Source of the DNA: Chondrosia reniformis
Lineage: Eukaryota; Porifera; Demospongiae; Chondrillida; Chondrillidae
Assembly (NCBI GenBank): GCA_947172415.1
Contig: OX359201.1
Location: 806,001-870,000 of the forward strand
Reading direction: 5' to 3'
Length of the DNA stretch: 64,000 nt
Shown: piece by piece, positions 1 to 11,640 of the stretch
Layout of the letters: the number at the start of each line of letters is the position of its first letter
Position numbering within the stretch: position 1 is the stretch's first letter
Made by a program: the position numbers and the translations under genes
Notes under the pieces: generated by a model
What the model was told of the DNA's origin: nothing
What the model saw: the letters and a program-made list of their open reading frames with translations, nothing else
The model's database searches: none

Positions 1-1440
1 ACGAAAGGGAATTAGCACCGCATAGCCAGCCCTATGAAGTGGCCATGTCGTGGCCATTTAGGCCACGTACGGGGGCCTAAGACGGACGGGGGCCCTCGTT
101 TGACTCGCTAGTGTGGGGCTCGCTCAGGCTCGCCCCAGCTAATTGCTCATTAAGCCACTGGTTTACATTAGAAGATCCGTTATAAAACTTTAGTCATACG
201 CATACATACACAGCAGATACATAGCTTACTTTAATCGAACATGTTACAATTATTTTCCTAAAGATGAGGAAATGGTTGATATAGACTTAGAGCACTGTAA
301 TTTCTATGGTTAAAGGTTACTGTATTAAATCTTACTAAACTTAAAAGCATTGTAACTCCCACAAACCTATTCAATTAGTGTACACTAAGACACAAATCCT
401 TCCAAAACATGCTATTGCATCAACCACTGTCATGTGCTGTAACAGTGAAGCAGTTGGACAGAAAAGTTTAAAAGGTGATTTAGTAATTTACAAGTAATAA
501 CATCAGATAGGTAATATAAAAGAACATGCCTATGTAGTACATTACATCAGCTTTACATACGTACAAAGAAATAATGTTTCTTTCTTCATGTGCATCCATC
601 AATAATGACTTTGAAGAGATTGCCTGATATCAATTGACTATAGGTGAAGATACCACTTCACTTACTGTGTGCAGTTTATTCTACAAATGAGAGCCACATG
701 CATGAACAATTGATTTCCACAACTGAATGGTTACCAGGTAACTGCACCTGGTTGCTATAGATACTTTTCCAAATTGAAAATAATTTAGGTAGGCTATACC
801 AACAAGATGTACAATGTCAGCACATTGAGAGAAGTTAAATTGCTTTATTTACAATCTCACATGGGTCAACACTGTAACTACTCCTCCAAATAAGTGTAGT
901 CATAGCTACTAGGAGCTGGAATGGACCTTAATCAGGTATACAAGTTGGATAAATTTAATCAACATCATTTGTAGTATTTATCCTAGGAAAAAGCACAGTT
1001 GAAAAACGTTCATGTGCCTGGGGTGATATAGACAGTTCCAAGAACAATCAGGTATCCTGGTTGGACAAATTTAATCAATGTCAATTGAAGTATTTATCTA
1101 TCTACTTACCATGGATACTCAAGAAAAGTAAAAACAAATTGATTATTTACAGAAACAAGAGGATTTTGAAATTTTTCACTATTAAGAAACACTAAACTAA
1201 ATAACAAATGTCAAAGCAATTGTTGTGCATTCCAATTAGGAATTAATATTTTTGAATGTTATCTTAAATATAGACACACTCAACTGTAATATAAACATAT
1301 AGCTTATAAGATTGATAGACAGACACACAGCAAAAAAGTACATCTTTACGAAATATAAAGGTTACTGTTTATTAAATGTAAATGTAATAAGGATTATTCA
1401 TATAAATGTTAGAATTTATAAATTTTAAGGAAATCTCTAT
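1..1440. other. Intergenic, no gene seen
   Basis: No convincing exon is visible on either strand. Bases 40-140 are strikingly GC-rich for this window, with a short self-complementary core around 43-72, and are followed by ordinary AT-rich DNA. Two related stretches near 905-990 and 1035-1105 share a motif (a pyrimidine-poor run ending in 'aaatttaatcaa' and then 'agtatttat'), suggesting an old local duplication. The right part is the 3' flank of receptor gene A; the bases just before its stop are nearly the same as those beyond gene B (6130-6216). Confidence 0.6.
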
Positions 1441-1757
1441 CTATATGACTTTATAGACTAAGTATTCATCAATCTTTTTAGCCACTTTGTTCAAGTTGTT
1501 TTTTCTAAGTGCTTCCAAGAGGTTCTCCCAAGAAACATCTTTGTCTTTGTCAATCCATTCTCTCAACAACTTAGTACACTTCACACTGACATCACCATTT
1601 CCTTGTTCTATGTTTCTCGCTTCTGTGGACATTCCCAAAAAGGTAGCTATCTCAAGCCATTTATATGCCATTTGTGGAACAAAATTAGCCAGGGCCTCAG
1701 GAGTTATCTTTGAGGTATAGATATTTGGATGTGGGGAACCATTCACGTCTGACATGG
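1441..1757 (-). other. Death domain exon of gene A
   Basis: This single terminal exon carries the whole Death domain of gene A. It opens after a TTTAG acceptor at phase 1 and ends in TAG. The order of hydrophobic residues fits the family: a Trp-containing helix (YKWLEIATFLG), a Cys/Leu helix (KCTKLLREWID), the SW motif (VSWENLLEAL) and a final helix ending KKIDEYL. Gene B has almost the same exon at 6217-6527, with few amino-acid changes, so the duplication is recent. Confidence 0.85.
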
Positions 1758-4700
1758 CTAAATATAAATAGAAAATATGATCATTAAGCATCCATCAAAA
1801 ACACATACGTATGTATATGTGTGTAAATGTGTATGTGTGTACACATATGTATAAATATACCTGCCAAAGCAGCTGGTCTTTGAGGCTGATTAACATTCTT
1901 TGGGTCACTGGCCCCATCGCTATCACCTGTAAGAAGGAGGTTAGTATAAAAATCAAGAGTTTGTAATAAACCATTCGATTACGTGCAGACTTTTAAATTG
2001 TACTGGTTTTGTGTAAAAACCTACCACTCATACATATGTAATAGGGAGGGAGATATCTAGATAACTATATATACTGTATATCTCATTGCTGGGACAACTG
2101 TGCCAAAATATATCCATTACTAAGTCAGCCGAGATATAACAGCATTTAAGATTTCTTATTTATACATCATAAAACAGTATATATAGGTATATCAATTTTA
2201 TAATTACAATATATATGTATCAATTTTAAAGTGTGTATACATGTACATACATACATATTGTTTCAGAGATTAAATTAGAAAAAAGGTATCACTCACTGTG
2301 CCTGAATTCTCTCACACTCCCTGGTACTGTAGAGGATGGAGGAGAAAAAGGTAACAAGATTAACTACCATACAGTATAAATTACGTAAATATAGGATACA
2401 AGTATAATAGCTACATGTGACTCATGAAAACAATGTAGATAAGCCAAACTGTATATATTCTCATCCAATACCTCTACATGCAGTCACAATCTATATAAGT
2501 CATAGGAAGGACTATGTAGGAAAATTAAACTGTTACACATTTCCATAAGCTCATAATTCATATTAGTCAAGTGTTAAATGTTATTTTCGAATATTCATGA
2601 GCAGGCTCACTTCTCTCATAATCTTTCTTATAATTACGTCTTCTCTTTTTCAAAATAACTACTATTACTACAAGAGCAACTAGTAGTAGCAGTACCACTG
2701 CTAAAGCAGAAGATCCAATGAAAAGATCAAAGTAGAGAGAAGTCTCATCATGTGAGACAGTAGGATGCATGGAGACCACTCTAATAGGATCTCCAAGTGG
2801 CTGATAATCATTGATGGCATGATTGAAGACTTGACATTGATAGTTTCCAGTATTGTTGGTCAATACGGTACAAGTTCTGTAAGCCGTCACAGTTGACCTC
2901 TCCCTCACATCCCAGGGACAGGAGGCATTGTAAAACCTACAGCTGCAACACCTCTCCAGTTCAACTGGGTCATCCAAGCACTGTGGGGCTCTTGTGTAAT
3001 CTACCTGACAGACCCTCATTTCCTGACTATAAGGGAGACCCTCCGTTGCACAAGTGAAGTTAGCAAAACCAGTGGAATTCAGTTCTACCTCATCAGAGGG
3101 CTGGGATTGGAGGGGGTTGTAGAATTCAATCTCATCTGGGTGATTGGCTACATAAAAATGACCAAACCTGTATACTGTATTCACAGTTAGAGATGCATAA
3201 TATACCCTACAGCTAGAGATCATGCACGGCATGCATGTACTGTAGGGTGACTTAAAAAAACATTCATCAGTCAATATATATATATATATATGCATTCATA
3301 TTCATGATTCATGCATGTAGTGACAGATATACTAACAAAAATACATATATATTATCAAAAATTTCATATATTGTATTTTAACTTTCCTGTTGTAATTATA
3401 AATTACACATGTTCTATATATGGATGTGGACACTTAGCTGCAATTAAATATATACATATATATACAATTCAAATTATTATATGAATACTGCTTGTACTGT
3501 ATATTTATCAACTACATGATGATGTCATAGATCAAAGGTAAATCATTTACCATCCAGTGGTTAGCTATAGGACACAGGAAAGGCCCCTATGGTCATACAA
3601 TAAACAAGTTACACCATATAGAATTTGGAATTGTGTACATGCATGGAGCTATAGAAGACATGTATAGCTCTGTATATCTATTCATATAACATTGATTTCA
3701 TCACTAATTTTTAATGTAACAGTAAATTTTATGCACATTTACTTGGAAAAACTATGAATTTCTCTCCACATATAGTATCAATTTCGTTTGTGGCCGTGCA
3801 GCTGAGAAAAAAATCATTTATTTCAAGCAGCTGTCTGGAAAATCCAAATGTTACACACTGTAAAATATTAAATAAACATCAATATTTAGGAGTAATTTAT
3901 ATAAAAGAGTATAAAATTACGATCAATAGAAAAAATCCACTCAAATGTATAACATAGGTATATGTATATATATAAGTAATAATCCTCATAATACTATATA
4001 TTAAATACGCATGTTTAATTTCCTTCTGCACAGCTTATACCCAACTGAAACTAGGAAAATTACATGTGCAGCCATTTTGGTGAATTTTTGATAAAGACCA
4101 AAAATATGTGTGAGACATTTTTGTGGTTTGAGCCAACCACAAAAATATTTAAAAAATATATTTATGCATTAATATATACCATTCTACATACGTATATATA
4201 AACGTAAGTACACATACATTTGTATACGTATATAATATTAATATACTCACATATGAAGTTTTTGTATACATGCATACGTAGCTTACCCAACTATTATAGC
4301 TTGAGAAATTGGTCTTACAGATGTAATCATCAAGGCCAGAAAAGTGCCACAGCACATTTCTTACAGGTGGATATCCCGTGAAGTTGAAACAAATGAAGAA
4401 ACGAGGATTTTCTTTAAACAATATCTTAACTGTTGGTAGGTCATATTCACAATCTACATCAGAGGAGTTTTTAGGTTCCGTGAAGTTTAGTGGTTCTACA
4501 AAAGAATATAAAAGGATGCACTCATATCTGTCTTTACATCACCCTCACACCTAGTTACAGATAAAAAAACATAATGTTAGCCAGCTCTGGTAATAATAAT
4601 CATTTGATTAATTAAAGCCATTTTTAATGTCTTCTATAAAATAATAGACCTAAACCTAATAAGACCTTTGGATGAGGATACAAGAGGTTTCTCCTAAGGC

Positions 4701-5799
4701 TTTTACTTTTCTTCACCAATGGGCCATGCAGTTAGCTGTTTCTGGGAATTTCATCTCTCATCAGTGACCCTGCATGGGATATTTTGTCTTCTTAATTCTT
4801 AACCTTTTGTGAGCTCTTCAAAAACTTCAGAGGCATCCTCATGACACACCCTGTTAAACTAATGGAACTGGAACAACCACCTAATAACCTAGAGATGGCT
4901 CATCTTTATAGTGTTTTGAGCATCTAGAGATGCAGTTTGACCTTTTGAAATTGGATGTCTCGATTCTGCATGTGCATGGGGTCTTCTTGGCAATTGAATA
5001 AGATTTATTTACCAAATAAAACTTACATATATGGTAACTATCATATATATGCATTAAATTTGTATAAAGATACTCCGCAGAAGTATAACAATGGATAATT
5101 AAATGTTATAAAAATGTGTACTATGTAAATTTTTACAAATTCTACTAAACTCTTACTATAACTATCTGCTGTAACTTTGTAGATGTAATAGCTGGTCAAT
5201 GCTGTTTGGTCTTGACAGACAATGCATGATCCATTGTCTGCAGTTTTAATCTCAGAGATGACAACCTCAGAGGTGTTCTCAGTGTGATGGCTTGTCACTC
5301 TCGTGAGTATCCAGTGGCACTCTACTCCAGTTACTCCATGAAACACTATTTTATATCCCTCCACCGCATAGGCTTGGGTAATATATTCAGCTGGGTCTTC
5401 ATTACAAGTGGGAGGATCTGTGTATTGAAAATGCACCAGTATCAATTTTTCTCGTACTTTTAAGTCAAAATTAATAATATATACAATTCATTTAATATAA
5501 GACGTCTTTGAGTTAATTAGATGTAACCGATATATCACGTGCGTTACCACTTTTTGTGGGTCTCCTTTTTGTGCCTAACTCTCACGGCCTTTACCGATAT
5601 ATCATTTAATTAAAAGCATGTAAATGTAAGCTACATTTTGAATTTTTGTCCGATGCTCAGCTGGTAGCGTGCAGTAATTATAATACTTACCATCCGCGTG
5701 GTACACTTTAGAGGTTATATGGAAATCCTGTTCCTTCTGGTTAAGGGCGGTAGGCAGCGCCAAAACTAGTATCACAAGACTCAGACGACAGACTGACAT
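1441..5799 (-). CDS. Gene A: Ig-like transmembrane receptor with cytoplasmic Death domain
   Basis: Exons (5' to 3' on minus): 5799-5691, 5417-5157, 4495-4287, 3857-3743, 3147-2611, 2326-2297, 1926-1861, 1757-1441. They sum to 1644 nt (547 aa) with GT-AG introns and matching phases. Exon 1 encodes a signal peptide (MSVCRLSLVILVLALPTALN). Exon 2 is an atypical Ig-like module (CHW, then ADNGSCIVC). Exons 3-4 form a second Ig module (CFNFTGYPPV...W, then SCTATNEIDTIC). Exon 5 holds a Cys-rich third Ig module ending in TGNYQCQVF, a TM helix near residues 372-396 and a basic stop-transfer KKRRR. Two short linker exons follow. The last exon is a six-helix Death domain (KWLEIATFLG, then VSWENLLEALRKNNL). 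It is probably a cell-surface receptor that recruits death-fold partners. The ligand is unknown. Tandem twin of gene B. Confidence 0.85.
4640..4785 (-). repeat. Hammerhead-like short repeat (copy in intron 2 of gene A)
   Basis: On the minus strand the unit starts with a degenerate hammerhead-like core: CTGATGA at 4772-4766, followed by 'GAAAC'. It ends with the family tail that reads 'cttgtatcctcatccaaagg' on this strand. The cleavage triplet is not kept here, so this copy is probably inactive. See the better copies at 52276-52430 and 60593-60730. Confidence 0.6.
4860..4975 (-). repeat. Fragment of the palindrome-type repeat
   Basis: The plus-strand text 'ttgagcatctagagatgcag' matches the arm of the large palindrome (30349-31080) and the copy at 57790-57955. 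It preserves the local dyad 'gcatctagagatgc'. It lies directly beside the hammerhead-like repeat in the same intron of gene A. Confidence 0.5.
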
Positions 5800-6216
5800 A
5801 ATGATATGGTGGCTACTGCTATATCTAGCTGATAAACAGACAGATCTAGACCTATAGGCAGTACGACTTTACTCCCTAGAAACGTATAGGTCTACGTATA
5901 TATATTATATCGTCCTTTTAATCTGAGATATATGACTCAGCAGTATAATATAAACAAAGCTAAGCAAAAGTTAAAACAACATTTACCATTTATGTTTATA
6001 CTGTGTATACGCTCACGCTCTCCCGCTGAGAATGCAGGACTTAATACCTATTCCACGCTTGATGGAATAATAACAGTACAGTTAAAATTAAAAGAGAGTA
6101 ACCAGATATACATGAAAGATTACTGTTTATTAAATGTAAGTCAGAATAAATGTAATAAGGATTATTCATGTAAATGTTAGAATTTATAAATTTTAAGGAA
6201 ATCTCTATCTATGACT
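5800..6216. other. Intergenic between gene A start and gene B end
   Basis: About 400 bases hold the presumed promoter of gene A on the minus strand and the 3' end of gene B. No clear TATA box or other gene was found. Bases 6110-6216 match 1365-1440 beyond gene A, which marks the edge of the A/B tandem duplication. Confidence 0.5.
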
Positions 6217-6527
6217 TTAAAGACTAAGTAAGTATTCATCAATCTTTTTAGCCACTTTGTTCAAGTTGTATTTTTTTAGTGCTTCCAAGAGGTTCTTCCA
6301 AGAAACATTTTCGTCTTTGTCAATCCATTCTCCCAACAACTTAGTACACTTCACACTGACATCACCAGTTCCTTGTTCTATGTTTCTCGCTTCTGTGGAC
6401 ATTCCCAAAAAGGTAGCTATCTCAAGCCATTTATATGCCATTTGTGGAACAAAATTAGCCAGGGCCTCAGGAGTTACCTTTGAGGTATAGATATTTGGAT
6501 GTGGGGAACCATTCACGTCTGACATGG
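6217..6527 (-). other. Death domain exon of gene B
   Basis: This exon is nearly identical to the Death domain exon of gene A (YKWLEIATFLG, VSWKNLLEALKKYNL). It is fully open although a TGA in exon 5 lies upstream, which argues for a recent mutation or for continued use through some other transcript. Confidence 0.8.
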
Positions 6528-8534
6528 CTAAATATAAATAGAAAATATGATCATTAAGCATCCATTAAATACACATACGTATGTATATGTGTGTAAATGT
6601 GTATGTGTGTATACATATGTATATTATATGTGTGTATACATATGTATAAATATACCTGCCAAAGCAGCTGGTCTTTGAGGCTGATTAACATTCTTTGGAC
6701 CACTGGCCCCATCGCTATCACCTGTAAGAAGGAGGTTTGTATAAAAATCAGCAGTTTGTAATAAACCATTAGATTACCTCCCAATCATCCAAAACATGTA
6801 GACTTTTAAATTGTACTAATTTTGTGTAAAAAACTACCACTCATACATATGTAATAGGGAGGGAGATATCTAGATAACTATATATACTGTATATCTCATT
6901 GCTGGGGCAACTGTGCCAAGATATATCCATTACTAAGTCAGCCGAGATATAACAGCATTTAAGATTTCTTATTTATACATCATAATACAGTATATATATG
7001 TATCAATTTTATAATTACAATATATATGTATCAATTTTAAAGTGTGTATACATGTACATACATACATATTTGTTTCAGAGATTAAATTAGAAAAAAGGTA
7101 TCACTCACTGTGCCTGAATTCTCTCACACTCCCTGGTACTGTAGAGGATGGAGGAGAAAAAGGTAACAAGATTAACTACTATACAGTATAAATTATATAT
7201 ATATAGGATACAAGTAATAGCTACATGTGACTCATGAAAACAATGTAGATAAACCTAACTGTATACATTGTCATCCAATACCTCTACATGCAGCCACAAT
7301 CTATATAAAGTCATAGGAAGGACTGTATATGAATATTGTATTTACATGTATAAACTGTTACACATTTCCATAAGCTCATAATTCATATTAGTCAAGTGTT
7401 AAATGTTATTTTCGAATATTCATGAGCAGGCTCACTTCTCTCATAATCTTTCTTATAATTACGTCTCTTCTTATTCACAATAATTACTATTACTACAAGA
7501 GCAACTAGTAGTAGCAGTAGCACTGCTAAAACAGAAGATCCAATGAAAAGATCAAAGTAGAGAGAAGTCGTATCATGTGAGACAGTAGGATGCATGGAGA
7601 CCACTCTAATAGGATCTCCGAGTGGCTGATAATCATTGATGGCATGATTGAAGACTTGACACTGATAGTTTCCTGTATTGTTGGTCAATACGGTTCAAGT
7701 TCTGTAAGCCGTCACAGTTGACCTCTCCCTCACATCCCAGGGACAGGAGGCATTGTAAAACCTACAGTCGCAACACCTCTCCAGTTCAACTGGGTCATCC
7801 AAACACAGCGGGGCTCTTGTGTAATCTACCTCACAGACCCTCATTTCCTGGTTATAAGGGAGACCATCCGTTGCACAAGTGAAGCTAGCAAAGCCAGTGG
7901 AGTTCAGTTCTACCTCACCAAAGGGCTGGGATTGGAGGGGGTTGTAGAATTCAATTTCACCTGGGTGATTGGCTACAGTGACATATATACAGAAAATTTA
8001 CAATTTTTTAAATTGGTTCCCAGAAACAAATAATTCACTTGTGATGTTATCATAATTATTGCCTTAATTAAACACAAAGGAGCTATTTACAGTAAGCATA
8101 CTTTTACATCCAAAGTTCAAAAGTAGTCATCAAAATTTTGCATTTATAGCTTTTTTTTCTTTTTCTATCGTAAGTACACAAAGGCTATATACAAGATGGA
8201 CACTTCTATGTCAAGTGTGTACATAACGGATATACTAGTCACTTACGAGGGAAATAGACCTGTCTTTCTCCACATATGGAATCAATTCCATTTGTGGCTT
8301 TGCAGCCAATGACAACAGAACCAGAGCCTTGAAGCAGTTGTCGAGAATATCCAATATTCATGGACTATATGTGATAAATGATTGAGACAGTCCATAAGAC
8401 AGTCGGTAAAGATAACATAAATATATATATATAGTTATGTATATTAGAGAAGTATAGCTATTAGTTGTTCTGTACTTAATGTTTAAGGATAAGTTGATAT
8501 TCTTACACATATGAACTTGTTGCCAGCTCTTGTT

Positions 8535-8690
8535 AACGTATAGTGTACATAAAGATGAAAGAAGGGAAAAGAAGGAAGAAAAGACTCCTGTATCTTCATC
8601 CAAAGCTCTCTTCAGGTTTAGTTCCCCTATAGGCTCTTTTACAGAATAGGCATATAGCATGTAGGAAAATGGTATCTTAGATTTTTCATA
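8535..8690 (+). repeat. Tail half of the hammerhead-like repeat (intron 3 of gene B)
   Basis: Contains the family tail ('cctgtatcttcatccaaagc', then 'ggtttagttcccctataggc') and the AT-rich end 'aggaaaatggtatcttagat'. The ribozyme-like head is missing, so this is a truncated copy. Confidence 0.65.
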
Positions 8691-9169
8691 CGTATAAGGG
8701 AAGTAGTATTAAGGTATTCTGACACATATGTACTTGTTTGTATCAGCTAATATAATTGGTAATATAGTGTATAAATTATAGATGTAAGGATAGTACGCAC
8801 CATTCTACATCACTCATACAGTTATACTCTTTGTATGCACACATTATAGCTTACCCAACTGTTGTAACTTGTGGAATAGTTTTTACACATGTAGTCAGCA
8901 AAGTAGATATCAGAAAAGGATAATGTCACATTCATTAAAGGTGGATATCCAGTAAAGTTGAAATAAGTGGTAAAATGGGCGCTCCCATTGAACTGTATCT
9001 CATTTGAAGGTAGTTCATATTCACAAGCAGTCTTGGAAGGTGTGAAAAAGCCTGTGAAGTTCAATGGTCCTGCAAGAGAACATGAAAAGATACTCAAGCC
9101 TGATTACACTAGACGAGTAATCTAAAACACATATTTTTCCTATTACATATACGTATAGACTATACATCC

Positions 9170-9312
9170 ATTCTACAGTGTAAGGCCTATAGGGAACTAA
9201 ACCCATAACTTTGGATGAGGATACAAGAGCTAGTCTTCTCTTTATTCTACTGCTCCACTGGCCCAACAGCTGTTTCTGGAATAACCACCCTTCATCAGTG
9301 ACCCTGGAAGTC
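9170..9312 (-). repeat. Hammerhead-like short repeat (intron 2 of gene B)
   Basis: The minus strand has CTGATGA at 9298-9292 and GAAAC at 9276-9272. The cleavage triplet is GTT where better copies have GTC. The tail to about 9170 matches the family. It is the reverse-orientation counterpart of the copies at 52276 and 60593. Confidence 0.6.
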
Positions 9313-10250
9313 GTACTGAAAGTTCTTCTTTGATTGAATCCTTGTACACTTACATCTAGTTATGTACATGCTTTATATGTATACATTAAGTGCAGCTAAT
9401 TAAGCAGATATTGCGTATAATTCATATTTCTTTCTAATAATCTAAATCTAAATAATCAGTTTGTATGTTTCACTTAAGGACTTCTCTGTCAAGGCAGTGG
9501 AAATGAACCTCCAACTTACTAACTGTGCTAAACATAGATACCCTACTGATCAAAGTTAATGGTCATGAGTACATTGTTCGCAGTATTTTTGAACTTAATG
9601 TAATTTCTGTTGGAAACTCTTACTATAACTATCTACTGTAACTTTGTAGATGTAATAGCTGGTCATTGCTGTTTGGTCTTTACAGACAATGCATGATCCA
9701 TTGTCTGCAGTTTTAATCTCAGAGATGATAACCACAGAGGTGTTCTCAGTGTGATGGCTTGTCACTCCCTTGAGTATCCAGTGGCATTGGACTCCAGTTA
9801 CTCCATGAAACACTATTTTATATCCCTCCACCGCATAGGCTTGGGTAATGTATTCAGGGTCTTCCTCACAATTGGGTCCTTACCATTGAAAAGCAACAGC
9901 AGAGTATTATTACATATTTAATGATATGGTATCATGGGTAATGCAGCAGTGAATTCAAAGACAAACACTCATGTAGATATTATGACTTGAAAATGTATCT
10001 ATATTATGTAGAAATGGTGTCAGGTAGAGTCGTATGTAGCCAGCTTATAATTGAAGCTGAAACACATAAAACACGTTATTATCTATATATGCAAAGTATG
10101 AGCGCATATATCTATATAGTATGAATGGAATGACCTACCATCCGCGTGGTACACTTTAGAGGTTATATGGAAGTCCTGTTCCTTCTGGCCAAGGGCGGCA
10201 GACAGCGCCAAAACTAGTATCACGAGACTACCGTTCGCTAAATGTAACAT

Positions 10251-10720
10251 GATCACGACTAGCTAGTAAAGACACAGGGGACAGAACGACGTACGTACGT
10301 GTTCAAGATCTAAACGTATATCCTTTATATAAGTGATCTTTCATATCCAGGGAATTTCCTTTCGGGTTCGTGGTTCGTCCATATAAGAGCAAAGGGGAAA
10401 TTTGTTAGCTCACATGATCATGATGTGACATGCATGTGCAGCCCATAATTTATGCTTAATCAGAAGTGGTCCCAGGATCAAGCAGTTCCTTTCTACAGCC
10501 AGTAGTAGACATTGCACAGGAATGATAATGTCAACTACAATCCATGTATCATAATATATGTCATATACGTACGTACTTATAACTTATAGGTCATGAGTTA
10601 ATCAGAGCATATACGATTCATTAATTTCTGGTGTCTGTTCAGGCACTCTTCAGTTATATTCTAAAGCAATATACATTCCAAATTAGGATCTACCTAAAAT
10701 GAAAACGACTGTTAGATTGA
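10251..10720. other. Intergenic upstream of gene B
   Basis: Presumed promoter side of gene B on the minus strand. Nothing beyond AT-rich unique sequence and short alternating purine-pyrimidine runs ('acgtacgtacgt' near 10290) was recognised. Confidence 0.5.
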
Positions 10721-11060
10721 TTTTAAAATTTTGTCATTTCTCCTTGCCAAATCTCTTTGAGGATTGTGTTCCTTGTCTCTGGTAAGTGATTCTGACAGTT
10801 ACTGATACTTGGCTCACTGTCCAACAAGATGAATAGTTCAGTGTTGGCTTATAGGCAAACTGGGAGCCATCTTGCTCTTTGGGACCTACGTATAATTCGA
10901 TTTGGAGAAGTGAAGTGGAGATCCTCCAAACATCACATTTGAATGAAAGTAATAATGGAAAAGACTGCTGCATAGGAATGTCCTAATCTTCTCATTGACA
11001 ACATCACCTGCAGCAAGCCCATGTACACAATAAAGCCTAGAGTCAATATAAGTAGTTGTA
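10720..11060 (-). pseudogene. Degenerate copy of the C-terminal half of the two-CARD gene
   Basis: The minus-strand sequence matches the gene at 13274-14071 in its 3' half. It has 'DSRLYCVHGLAAGDVVNEK' where the intact gene has 'DSRPYCVHGLVVGDVLNER', and the final CARD can be followed to about 10730. A deletion of roughly 13 bases near 10798 and other indels break the frame. It is a tandem relic, not a working gene. Confidence 0.7.
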
Positions 11061-11479
11061 TATATGTATATCTGTTTTGTTATTATACAGTACTTGTAAG
11101 CAGATACACAACTCATGCAACGGCATATGACTAACTTGACTGCTTGACCAGGCCTGCCAATGACACTACTTTGACCACATAGTTTTCTTGGCTTGTAGAA
11201 AAGGATTTTAAACCAAGCTATATAAAGAGAAGACCAGCATTTAAATCGCTAAACTCAATTTAAAAGGGAGATAAGTCAAGCCTATACAAACTAAATTCAA
11301 ACATAAAAGTTAACAGTAAACACTACATCATAAAACAGTTTGCATATGTAGCAATACAAAGTGTAATTGCCTAACTCACAATTGCAGCATCCGTAGTAGG
11401 TGAAGTAGCTGTATAGTGTGTGTAGTACTTGTAGTATTTGTAGTAGCTGTAGCATATGTCATAGCTGTAGCATGTGTTG

Positions 11480-11640
11480 TAGGCTGAGGCTTCGACCGGA
11501 TTGCCTGAGAATTGGCAGCTTTAGTGGTATTGTTTATTCGAAACGTTGACACCCATTTCCTTGAGTCATTGTAGTTAATGGATCAGCCAGATACTCCCTC
11601 ACTTGTTCCATAGTCAGCTACACAAACTCCTGAGCAATAT
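11480..11640 (-). pseudogene. Relic of a CARD exon
   Basis: The minus strand encodes 'YNDSRKWVSTFRINN' and then 'NSQAIRSKPQP', clearly related to the N-terminal CARD exons of genes E and F ('NDSRKWVSTLQ', 'DSQAIQSKP'). After that it turns into a threonine/alanine-rich run from a triplet-like repeat (about 11395-11480). The CARD's second half is gone. Confidence 0.6.

Larger units (their letters stand above)
6217..10250 (-). pseudogene. Gene B: twin of gene A with an in-frame stop before the TM helix
   Basis: Exons: 10250-10139 (signal peptide, start MLHLANGSLVILVLALSAAL), 9878-9624, 9069-8855, 8364-8247, 7972-7436, 7138-7109, 6721-6656, 6527-6217. They sum to 1644 nt, the same as gene A, with the same phases and the same order of three Ig-like modules, TM helix, two linker exons and Death domain. 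In exon 5 the codon that is TGT (Cys) in gene A is TGA at 7697-7695. Translation would stop just before the last Ig strand and lose the TM helix and Death domain. Splicing, frame and the downstream Death domain are otherwise intact. It may be a young pseudogene, a secreted decoy-like ectodomain, a polymorphism or a base error. The model is sure; its coding status is not. Confidence 0.75.

Noticed and set aside
2567..2611. Receptor A ending at the stop just after the TM exon (tail YERSEPAHEYSKI)
   Set aside because: A good donor (gtgagc) precedes the stop, and following exons join in phase to the Death domain; the read-through could exist as an unspliced form but is not the best model.
3754..3957. 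A plus-strand gene
   Set aside because: It is the antisense of exon 4 of receptor A (3857-3743).
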